Assembly (NCBI GenBank): GCA_009917545.1
Contig: QZDW01000029.1
Location: 1 to 35,579, forward strand
Length of the DNA stretch: 35,579 nucleotides
Reading direction: 5' to 3'
DNA from: a bacterium 1XD42-76
GTDB lineage: Bacteria; Bacillota; Clostridia; Lachnospirales; Lachnospiraceae
The number at the start of each line of letters is the position of its first letter. Position 1 is the stretch's first letter. The translations under genes were made by a program, and so were the position numbers. Below the pieces are notes generated by a model. That model was not told where the DNA came from. It saw only the letters and a list, made by a program, of their open reading frames with translations, and did no database searches. Shown in pieces: positions 16,606 to 23,794 of this stretch.

Positions 16606-18024
16606 CTAATATGCATTTTTATTTATAAACCCCTTGAAAACAGTTAAAAACATAATCTTAAAATCAAATCCCAGAGTCCAGTTTTCAATATAATAGAGAT
16701 CGTGCTCAATCCGCTTGATGATCGAGGTATCCCCGCGGTAGCCGTTGACTTGTGCCCATCCGGTCAGGCCCGGCCTCACCTGATGCTTTATCATATAACG
16801 CGGAATCTCTTCCTTAAACTTCTCAACAAAAAACGGCCGTTCCGGCCTCGGCCCCACCAGACTCATATCTCCTTTGAGAATATTAAAAAACTGCGGCGTC
16901 TCGTCAACGCTTGTACATCGTATGATCTTTCCGATATTGGTAACGCGTACATCTCCCGGCGTTGTCCACCGGCTCTTCTCTTTCCCCGGATCCTGAACGG
17001 TCATTGAGCGGAATTTATACATCCTGAAAGGACGGTTGTGAAGTCCTACACGCTCCTGACAGTAAATAACAGGCCCCGGCGAGGTGGCCTTTATAAGGAC
17101 TGCCACAGCTACCATAACAGGAGAAAATAAAAGTAACCCGAACAGAGCACCCACAATGTCCACGCTCCGTTTTATGGCAGCGTTCAGCAGGCTGTTCAAA
17201 GGCACATGACGAATGTGGATCACTGGCAGGCCCTGAAGATCCTCCATATAAGGGACTGTGGGGATAATATTCCCATAATCCGGGATAAATTTCGTATGAA
17301 CACCTGATTTCTCACACAAAGCGACAATATGCCTGAGCTTTTTGTAATCTCCGAGGCTTAAGGTAATCGCGATCTCGTCCAGAGTGTTTTTCTCTAAAAT
17401 ACTATCCAGCTCATCAATTCCGCCAATCACTTCAACCCGGCTATACTCACTGCCTTGGGGCTTTGTGTCATCCAGGATCCCCTGAATGTGGTAGCCCCAC
17501 TGAGGATTCGCCCTCACACGGTCAACAAATCCCTCCGCTGCTGCGGAATACCCCACCAGAAGGATGTGCTTCTGGTTGTAGCCCTGAGACCGCATCGAAC
17601 GCAGGATAATCCGGATCGCGTTACGCTCTGCCGCAATCAGCACGACGTTGATCGTATAAAAATAAACAACGACTCTCTGGGAGAAGTTATAAATATGTGC
17701 TTCCTTTCTTCCCAGATACAGCGCCAGGCCAAAGATCAGGATCCCGATCGAATTGGCCTTAAATATCTTCCCAAATTCGTTCCGCCGCCCCAGTACACGC
17801 TTCGGCGTGTATAAATTAAAGACGGAATATAAAAGCAGATAGCCCGGAACAATAACAATCAGGGCGGCAAAATAGTATTCCGGCCCCAGTCCCCGTTTTC
17901 CGAGCCGCTCCGCCCAGCCGCTGCCAATCACGATATACCATGCAAGCAGATAGGAAATCGCCGTCACGGCCGCGTCCAGCACGACATGGATACGGTTCAG
18001 ACTTTTCTGGTTATCCTTAATCAT
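16606..18024 (-). CDS. Polyprenyl-phosphate sugar-1-phosphate transferase (priming enzyme)
   Basis: This 472-aa enzyme would start glycan synthesis by moving a sugar phosphate from a nucleotide sugar to undecaprenyl phosphate. There are four to five N-terminal membrane segments, then a CoA-binding-like domain (HILLVGYSAAAEGFVDR), a further hydrophobic segment and the C-terminal bacterial sugar transferase domain: KRSVDIVGALFGL, YKFRSMT, TSVDETPQFFNILKGDMSLV, GPRPERP and VRPGLTGWAQVNG. The start at 18024 has GGTGGAG about five bases upstream. It could use glucose, galactose or an N-acetylsugar; the sequence does not tell. A possible promoter lies at 18142-18170. Confidence 0.94.
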   Translation of the reverse strand: MIKDNQKSLNRIHVVLDAAVTAISYLLAWYIVIGSGWAERLGKRGLGPEYYFAALIVIVPGYLLLYSVFNLYTPKRVLGRRNEFGKIFKANSIGILIFGLALYLGRKEAHIYNFSQRVVVYFYTINVVLIAAERNAIRIILRSMRSQGYNQKHILLVGYSAAAEGFVDRVRANPQWGYHIQGILDDTKPQGSEYSRVEVIGGIDELDSILEKNTLDEIAITLSLGDYKKLRHIVALCEKSGVHTKFIPDYGNIIPTVPYMEDLQGLPVIHIRHVPLNSLLNAAIKRSVDIVGALFGLLLFSPVMVAVAVLIKATSPGPVIYCQERVGLHNRPFRMYKFRSMTVQDPGKEKSRWTTPGDVRVTNIGKIIRCTSVDETPQFFNILKGDMSLVGPRPERPFFVEKFKEEIPRYMIKHQVRPGLTGWAQVNGYRGDTSIIKRIEHDLYYIENWTLGFDFKIMFLTVFKGFINKNAY

Positions 18025-18109
18025 ATATCTCCACCGAATGAGGCTTCCCAAGCACAGATAAAATGTAACTCATGCGGCCAGCAGGTATGCAAATCTGACT
18101 AATTGGTCG

Positions 18110-18167
18110 CCAAAAGTACAGTTTTCCAGAATCTAATGCATAGTATACATGAATTTGTACTGTTTGG
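18110..18167. repeat. Inverted repeat flanking a predicted promoter
   Basis: CCAAAAGTACA (18110-18120) and TGTACTGTTTGG (18156-18167) are inverted copies with a single bulge, enclosing 35 bases that contain the -10 of a minus-strand promoter. The same two arms also share a direct similarity, GTACWGTTT. This 157-base gap in the glycan cluster has no gene. Confidence 0.5.
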
Positions 18168-18170
18168 AAA
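18142..18170 (-). promoter_or_regulatory. Possible promoter for the priming transferase and LCP genes
   Basis: On the minus strand TTTCCA (18165-18170), a 17-base spacer and TATACT (18142-18147). Four of six bases match at -35 and five of six at -10. It would allow the last two genes to be expressed separately from the glycosyltransferases. Confidence 0.4.
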
Positions 18171-18181
18171 TAAATGTTTTC

Positions 18182-19195
18182 TTAAGATTCTCTAAGATTT
18201 TCAAAAAACACGCTCCGTATGTGGGTAATCTGGCGGCAAAAAAACTCATAAAAATATAGAATCGTTCCAAAATACAGTTCTCCCTGCAGTGAAAGCTCCC
18301 TTATCAAACGTCCCCGGCCTCCCGGTGCCCGCCTGCATTCCCCCGCAGTCCGAAATCCCTCAAAAAGGCCTGACAGGTAATCGCCACCAAATCCTTTTTT
18401 GACGAAAAATGCATATTTCACAAGCACACCAAGTAAAAGGAACGGTCCATTCACGACCAACTGCCACAGACGCATATTTTTGTAGTTCAGATAGACACTG
18501 TTCCTCGCTGTCAGGCGCACCTTAAACGAGTTATATTTGGAGCCACTCGTACCGCTCCCCACATGGTATACCACAGCATCCGGGCAGTACACGTTGTCAA
18601 AACCGGCAAGCCTTGCCCGGTATCCCACATCAATATCCTCCAGATAGGCAAAGTGTTTCTCATCGAAATATCCGATACGATCAAATACCTTACGGCGGTA
18701 AATCGCAGCCCCGGCACAGGCAGAAAACACACGCCGGTACTTCAGATAGAGTCTGCTTTGGCGGCCCACCCCCCTCTGATACGCCCAGCCAAGGATACTG
18801 TACATATCTCCCGCATCGTCGATGAGCTCCGGCCGGTGCATCTGCACCATCCGGCTGCTGACAGAAAAAATCCTTTTCGATCGGCCGATTGTCCGTTCAA
18901 GCGCCTCCACATAATACGTATCCGCCACCGTATCATTATTCAGAAGAATCACATACGGCGTATCCACTGCCTGGATTCCTGCGTTCACAGCCCCGTCAAA
19001 ACCGGCATTTTCAGGCAGGAATACTGTCCTGATTCCGTTCTCCTTCAGCCATTCCACACTGCCGTCTGTGGAGCCGTTATCAACGACAAGGACTTCAAAA
19101 TCTCTTGCTGTCTGTTGTTTCAGGCTGTTCAGACAGGGAATAAGGAATGTAAGTCCATTATAATTGGGAATGATGACCGTTGTCCGTATCTTCAT
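18182..19195 (-). CDS. Glycosyltransferase family 2 (rhamnosyltransferase-like)
   Basis: This GT-A fold enzyme has the N-terminus TVIIPNYNGLTFLIPCLNSL, the VVDNGSTDGS nucleotide-binding loop (about 36-45), a LLNNDT metal-binding motif (about 90-95) and a C-terminal YLEDIDVGYRARLAG acceptor-side motif, the pattern of WbbL-like rhamnosyltransferases. One or two hydrophobic segments near residues 240-265 may bind the membrane. It would add a sugar to the lipid-linked repeat unit on the cytoplasmic face. AAAGGA lies about five bases before the start. Repeat copy C occupies the gap to the preceding gene. Donor and acceptor are not deducible. Length is 337 aa. Confidence 0.9.
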   Translation of the reverse strand: MKIRTTVIIPNYNGLTFLIPCLNSLKQQTARDFEVLVVDNGSTDGSVEWLKENGIRTVFLPENAGFDGAVNAGIQAVDTPYVILLNNDTVADTYYVEALERTIGRSKRIFSVSSRMVQMHRPELIDDAGDMYSILGWAYQRGVGRQSRLYLKYRRVFSACAGAAIYRRKVFDRIGYFDEKHFAYLEDIDVGYRARLAGFDNVYCPDAVVYHVGSGTSGSKYNSFKVRLTARNSVYLNYKNMRLWQLVVNGPFLLLGVLVKYAFFVKKGFGGDYLSGLFEGFRTAGECRRAPGGRGRLIRELSLQGELYFGTILYFYEFFCRQITHIRSVFFENLRES

Positions 19196-19213
19196 ATTGT
19201 CCTTTCTTTACTT

Positions 19214-19317
19214 ATGAAAGTCTCGCCACCGTCAGGCGGCCTAAATTCAGGGATGCCTAATGCGCCTGGATTACTTTCATTCATGACAGCATACTCACCT
19301 GGGGGCGCATGAGAGGC
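19214..19317 (+). repeat. Dispersed ~104-bp repeat, copy C
   Basis: GAAAGTC, a GCCACC-GTCA-GGCGGC hairpin with one mismatch, the core ATTCAGGGATGCCTAATGCG, TTACTTTCATTCATG and a degenerate right end. It fills almost the entire spacer between two glycosyltransferase genes: it begins 19 nt before the start codon of the 337-aa gene and ends about 6 nt before the stop codon of the 734-aa gene. Confidence 0.85.
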
Positions 19318-19322
19318 TGCAA

Positions 19323-21527
19323 TCAAAATCCAATGTCGGGCAGCCCCTCTAAATGATAGGGTTCCCCAATTTTCTCCTTTTTTAAATCCCTGAGAGAAAA
19401 ATTTGATTTGCGTAACGTCAGATTCGGATTGTAGAAGGGATCCCCGTTTTTCAGAATCTCCGGCCATTTCCTGGCAAAAATGGCAATCTCCCGGTTAAAT
19501 CTGGCGATTTTCTCTGGCGTGTCCTCGAGCCCGCGTGACTTCGATTCATAGTGATAAAGCACAGCATACGGCGCATAGACTACCAGCCTCCCCTGCGCGC
19601 GCACCTTCATACAGTAGTCGATATCGTTAAATGCCACAGCCAGCTCTTCCGAAAAACCGCCTGCCCGATCGAAAACAGACCGCTTACTCATCATACAGGC
19701 CGCTGTCACTGCACTGTAGTCCTGCGCACACATGGCCCGGTGGAAATAGCTGTTCTCCGCTTTGTGAAGCCCAATAAAGGTATGGCCCGCGATGCCGCCA
19801 AATCCCACAACCACGCCGGCATGTTGAATGGTGTCGTCCTCGTAGAGGAGTCTGGCACCTGCAATACCCACATCTTCACGCTGGCAAAATCCCAGCATTT
19901 CCTCTATGAAGTCCTCTGCAATGAGCTCAATATCGTTGTTCATGAACAGAAGATACTCGCCTTTGGATGCCTTTACCCCGAAATTATTGATGGCAGAATA
20001 ATTGAATTCCCGCTCCCAGCGAACCACACGCACATTGGGAAATTCCTTTTGAATCTCCTTATAGTAGGAAAAGGTCTCCGGCTTTGTACTGTTATTCTCT
20101 ACGACTATAATCTCCAGAGATTTCCAGGTACCTTTTGTAAGCATTGGGCGGATACAGTGATCCAGATCCTCCGTATGATCCTTATTGGGAATGATAACAG
20201 AGACAAGAGGCTCACCGTCGATGTGGAATTTTGTATGGTAGATTCCATAATCAACGCCTTTTTCCACCTTCTCTGCCCGGAGCCCTGTACGCTCGTAATG
20301 TGCCATAATCGCTCTGGCACCGGCCTCAAAAGCATAAAGCTTACTTTCCGGATTGCTGGCAGTGGAATCCTGATGACACCGCCAGTGGTAGAGAACCTTC
20401 GGAATATGACAAATTTCCTTTGCGTTCTCCGTACAGCGGAAAATGAAATCATAATCCTGTGCGCCGTCGAATTCCTGCCTGAATCCTCCACAATGAGATA
20501 CCAGAGTACGCTTTACCACAAACAAATGACTGATATAATTGACACTGGTAAGCAGGTCAGGATTGAAATCCGGTTTAAAATGCGGGTCAAACAGAGCGCC
20601 TCCGTCCATATCGAGCTTATCCTCGTCAGAATACAGCACATCACAGCCAGGGTGCTCATTCAATGTCCGAACGCATTCGTAAAGAGCGTCGGGCGTCAGC
20701 CGGTCGTCATGATCTGCCAGGACAATAAAATCGCCCTCTGCCATCTCCATCGCCGCATTCGTGTTGCCGGCTATCCCCCGGTTCTCCCCCAGAATGATAT
20801 AACGGAAGCGTCCGTCCTCTTTGGCATATTTCTTCAAAATCCGTTCTGTGCTTTGTCCGGCCGGGCTTCCGTCGGCAATGCACACCTCCCAGTCCGCGTA
20901 CGTCTGCGTGCAGATGGAATCCAGCATTTCCCGCAGGTATTTCTCAGGCGTCCGATACACAGGAATTACAACGGAAAACTTCGGCATATAAGGAAATTTG
21001 GCCTCTCTCTGGGACTCTAACTCCTCGTCCGTCGGTTTGGTAAGTGCCTGCCATTCCGCATAGTCGTAATCACTGTCGATCCCCTGTAACTTATGGCGCG
21101 ACTTTAAAATCAAGGCCTTCAATCCGTTTTTCCGGCAAAAATCCCACGCCACATGCACGGTTTCCATATTCATCAAATCGAGGATCTTCTGCCGTCTCTT
21201 ATGTGCCGCACTGGAACGCTTGGCGATTAAGGCCTCGTTATATTTGATACGGATCTGGCGGCCGTCTCCGCGGATAACGAGATAATAATCCTCTCCCCGC
21301 TTATATGGAAAACGGATATCAAAGCCCAGCTCATTTTCCACCACACGCTTAAAGTAGATCTGACTGACGTCGTCGCGCCTCGTCGGTACGCATTTCGATT
21401 TCATCGGCCGATGCGCCTTATCCTCTATACGGTAAGTGATTTTGCTGTCCGGACTTTTACCGATCGCCCAGCCGTTTAACTGGATTACATTTTCACGGAT
21501 TCTCACTACGTCTACATGATATCTCAT
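19323..21527 (-). CDS. Large two-domain GT2 glycosyltransferase
   Basis: This 734-aa protein has an N-terminal ~180-residue region of unclear function, a first GT2 domain (FSVVIPVYRTPEKYL near residue 183, ADHDDRL near 273, then YDFIFR) and a second GT2 domain (VSVIIPNKDHTEDL near 449, VVENNSTK, FMNNDIEL near 530, FNDIDYCMK near 648). Two-domain enzymes of this type occur in rhamnan and other cell-wall polysaccharide clusters, where each domain makes one linkage. No membrane segment is seen. Its start overlaps the stop of the upstream GT gene (ATGA), so the two are coupled. Sugars cannot be named from the sequence. Confidence 0.9.
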   Translation of the reverse strand: MRYHVDVVRIRENVIQLNGWAIGKSPDSKITYRIEDKAHRPMKSKCVPTRRDDVSQIYFKRVVENELGFDIRFPYKRGEDYYLVIRGDGRQIRIKYNEALIAKRSSAAHKRRQKILDLMNMETVHVAWDFCRKNGLKALILKSRHKLQGIDSDYDYAEWQALTKPTDEELESQREAKFPYMPKFSVVIPVYRTPEKYLREMLDSICTQTYADWEVCIADGSPAGQSTERILKKYAKEDGRFRYIILGENRGIAGNTNAAMEMAEGDFIVLADHDDRLTPDALYECVRTLNEHPGCDVLYSDEDKLDMDGGALFDPHFKPDFNPDLLTSVNYISHLFVVKRTLVSHCGGFRQEFDGAQDYDFIFRCTENAKEICHIPKVLYHWRCHQDSTASNPESKLYAFEAGARAIMAHYERTGLRAEKVEKGVDYGIYHTKFHIDGEPLVSVIIPNKDHTEDLDHCIRPMLTKGTWKSLEIIVVENNSTKPETFSYYKEIQKEFPNVRVVRWEREFNYSAINNFGVKASKGEYLLFMNNDIELIAEDFIEEMLGFCQREDVGIAGARLLYEDDTIQHAGVVVGFGGIAGHTFIGLHKAENSYFHRAMCAQDYSAVTAACMMSKRSVFDRAGGFSEELAVAFNDIDYCMKVRAQGRLVVYAPYAVLYHYESKSRGLEDTPEKIARFNREIAIFARKWPEILKNGDPFYNPNLTLRKSNFSLRDLKKEKIGEPYHLEGLPDIGF

Positions 21528-22525
21528 GATCTCCCACTGACCTCTCCGTTTTCTTCGCCTGCCGTCTCTTCCCCAGTGCCGGCACCACTGTCGTCAAAGT
21601 TCAGACGTTCCTCTTCAATTACCAGGGGCCGCTGCATCACCCGTGTATTGATGCTCATGATATATTCACCCACCAGGCCGGTGAAAAAGATCTGCACTGA
21701 GCCGAGAAAACACATACCGATGAGAACCGGAGCCATTCCGGCCGGGAAACGGTCCCAGTACATTAATTTCATGATAAGGTAAATAAGGCCCACCAAAAAG
21801 CTTATGCCTCCACACAGGATCCCGAAAAAGGTCGCCAGCCTGAGCCCTGCCTTTGTATAGGAAGTAAAGCTCAGCATAGCAGCGTCATACAGACGGTAGA
21901 AGTTATTATGTGTCTTACCCGCCCGCCGCTTCGGCTGCTCGTATGGGATCTCTTTGCGCTTAAATCCCAGTTCCGCTACAATTCCGCGTAAAAACGGGGT
22001 CGGATCATTCAGGTTCCGCAAAACCTCGATAAACTTCCTGTCATAAAGACCGGATCCTGTAAAATGCTCGATCTGCTCCACATCTGACAGGCTGCGGATC
22101 AGCCTGTAGTAACAGCTCCTGAGCCAGTACATGAACGGATTTTCCTTGCTACTCGTCTTGATACCGATGACAATCTTATATCCATTTTCCCATTCATGTA
22201 CATACCGCGGAATCAGCTCCACCGGATCCTGGAAATCGGCCACCATCGAGATCACACAGTCGCCCGTCACCTGTAGGATTCCGTAATAGGGGGAATTAAA
22301 CTGTCCGAAATTACGTGCATTAAAGATTGCTTTGATTTTGTGGTTTGCGGCACACAGCGAACGTAACAGCTCCCTTGTGCGGTCCTTTGAATCATTGTCA
22401 ATAAACACCAGCTCATAATCATACTGCGTAAGCTCTGACTCAATGATATGAATCACAGCCTCGCTGATGGGAACCACATTTTCTTCTTCATTATAGCAGG
22501 GAATCAGAACACTGATTTTTTTCAT
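21524..22525 (-). CDS. GtrB/DPM1-like membrane glycosyltransferase
   Basis: This 333-aa GT2 enzyme starts with ISVLIPCYNEEENVVPISEA and has FIDNDSKDRT and MVADFQDP motifs, a FTGSGLYDRK segment and two C-terminal membrane helices (about 232-260 and 268-293). This is the layout of polyprenyl-phosphate glucosyl/glycosyltransferases (GtrB, YfdH, ArnC, DPM1) that make a lipid-linked monosaccharide donor. No flippase or GT-C partner is in the window, so the acceptor pathway is open. It overlaps the 734-aa GT gene by four bases. Two repeat copies (D and E) lie just upstream, D ending about 26 nt before the start. Confidence 0.9.
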   Translation of the reverse strand: MKKISVLIPCYNEEENVVPISEAVIHIIESELTQYDYELVFIDNDSKDRTRELLRSLCAANHKIKAIFNARNFGQFNSPYYGILQVTGDCVISMVADFQDPVELIPRYVHEWENGYKIVIGIKTSSKENPFMYWLRSCYYRLIRSLSDVEQIEHFTGSGLYDRKFIEVLRNLNDPTPFLRGIVAELGFKRKEIPYEQPKRRAGKTHNNFYRLYDAAMLSFTSYTKAGLRLATFFGILCGGISFLVGLIYLIMKLMYWDRFPAGMAPVLIGMCFLGSVQIFFTGLVGEYIMSINTRVMQRPLVIEEERLNFDDSGAGTGEETAGEENGEVSGRS

Positions 22526-22550
22526 GTCGTAATAGTCGCTTTCTTTTGCT

Positions 22551-22655
22551 GTGAAAGTCCGCCGCCGACAGGCGGTATAAATTCAGGAACGCCTAGTGCG
22601 CCTGGACTTCTTTCATTCTTGGTAGTGCGCTCACTCGTGGGCGCAGGATGGTTAC
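22551..22655 (+). repeat. Dispersed ~104-bp repeat, copy D (tandem with E)
   Basis: GAAAGTCC, hairpin CCGCC-GACA-GGCGG, core ATTCAGGAACGCCTAGTGCG, TTTCATTCTTGG, and an 8-bp terminal hairpin GCGCTCAC-TC-GTGGGCGC. It stands head-to-tail with copy E and begins about 26 nt upstream of the 333-aa GT gene. Confidence 0.85.
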
Positions 22656-22756
22656 TATGGAAATCCATCGCCGCAGGCGATCTAAGTTCAGGGATGCCCA
22701 ATGCGCCGGAATCATTTTCACTCATAGCGGACGCTCATCTGTGAGTGCAGGAAGGT
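22656..22756 (+). repeat. Dispersed ~104-bp repeat, copy E, overlapping a gene end
   Basis: This is the most divergent copy. Its first hairpin is ATCGCC-GCA-GGCGAT and its terminal hairpin CGCTCA-TCTG-TGAGTG; both differ from copy D at paired positions while keeping pairing. Its right end supplies the last codons and stop codon of the epimerase/reductase gene ending at 22735. Confidence 0.8.
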
Positions 22757-23721
22757 TTTTCCCGCCTGCGGATACACTCCTGTATCCCGGCCTTAAACTC
22801 TGTCTCTGGCCTCCAGCCAGTCACTCGTTTTATTTTATGGATATCCGGAATCAGGTTGACAGCTCCTTCTGCGTTCTCGGCACGCCTGCCAAACTGATAG
22901 GGCCCGGTTCCACGGCAGGCGGTATAGATTTCCTCCACGAATTCCCGAAGCGGTTTCGTCTCATCCCCTGCCAGATTGAAAACCGGATTGGGGATTCCTT
23001 TAAGCACTTTCGATGGCAGCAATGCCAGACAGCAGACAGCCTTTGCCAGATCGTCGATGTAGACAAAGTTCCACTCCTGGGTGCAGGCTCCCAGAAGGAG
23101 TTCGGCTCCCTCTAAGAAATGAGTAAGGCAGCTCTCCACCAATGTCCAGGGGTGATCTCCTGGACCGTAGGCGCTGAAAATCCGCAAATGGATATACTCC
23201 ATCCCCAGCTGTTCACACAGTCGGCTCCCCTCCTGCAAGACAGCCAGTTTGGCTCTCCCATAGGCCGAACGCGGGCTGCAGTCCGTCTCTTCCGTCGTGG
23301 CTGTATGATGCAGGCCGTACTCTGCCTGCGAACCGGAGAAAAGGAACCTCCCGCATCCAAGCTCCCTTGCGGCCTGCATTGCGGCAAGCGCAGCGCGAAG
23401 ATTCCCTTCCTGAAGCTGCCCATCGTTTCTCGCCCCGCTTCCGGAGCCCCCCCAGCCAAAATGGCAGAATACGTCGCAGGGTTCCGATATCTTTCCGACC
23501 AGTTCCTGTGCCTTGGCAAGGTCATTTTCCACAATCGTAAGCTGTCCGGCAGGCACAGCGTTCCCACGCCTTTCTAATGCCTTCGGTTCCTCCAGCATCA
23601 GTTTATCCAAAGTCCTTGAGGATGGACGCACAATGGCTGTCACATCATGTCCCTGCAAAAGGAACTCCCTCACAGTCGATGCTCCCACAAAACTGGTGGC
23701 TCCTGTCACTACAATTCGCAT
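22735..23721 (-). CDS. NAD-dependent epimerase/reductase (extended SDR)
   Basis: This 328-aa extended short-chain dehydrogenase has a Rossmann VTGATSFVG motif (5-13), the catalytic YGRAK (Tyr154, Lys158), and RIFSAYGPGDHPWTLV typical of nucleotide-sugar epimerases, dehydratases or 4-keto reductases. The start at 23721 has AAGGAGG about five bases upstream. It follows the ThDP enzyme by 73 nt, so both probably modify the same nucleotide sugar. The last residues (KPSCTHR) and the stop fall inside repeat copy E, so the native C-terminus may have been replaced. The exact sugar is unknown. Confidence 0.87.
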   Translation of the reverse strand: MRIVVTGATSFVGASTVREFLLQGHDVTAIVRPSSRTLDKLMLEEPKALERRGNAVPAGQLTIVENDLAKAQELVGKISEPCDVFCHFGWGGSGSGARNDGQLQEGNLRAALAAMQAARELGCGRFLFSGSQAEYGLHHTATTEETDCSPRSAYGRAKLAVLQEGSRLCEQLGMEYIHLRIFSAYGPGDHPWTLVESCLTHFLEGAELLLGACTQEWNFVYIDDLAKAVCCLALLPSKVLKGIPNPVFNLAGDETKPLREFVEEIYTACRGTGPYQFGRRAENAEGAVNLIPDIHKIKRVTGWRPETEFKAGIQECIRRREKPSCTHR

Positions 23722-23794
23722 TCTGCCTCCTTTTTCTTCTCCGTCTGCGAAAAACGGGACAATGCTGCCCTGCAACTCCCATCTTTCTGCCTTC

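Noticed and set aside
19214-19320. Short minus-strand ORFs over the dispersed repeats (for example 19192-19467, 22522-22725, 26024-26230)
   Set aside because: They start or end in neighbouring genes, have no ribosome binding sites and exist because the repeat sequence is conserved.
19551-21020. 489-codon plus-strand ORF
   Set aside because: It is antisense to the two-domain glycosyltransferase, has no recognisable motifs or ribosome binding site, and its codons mirror the real gene.
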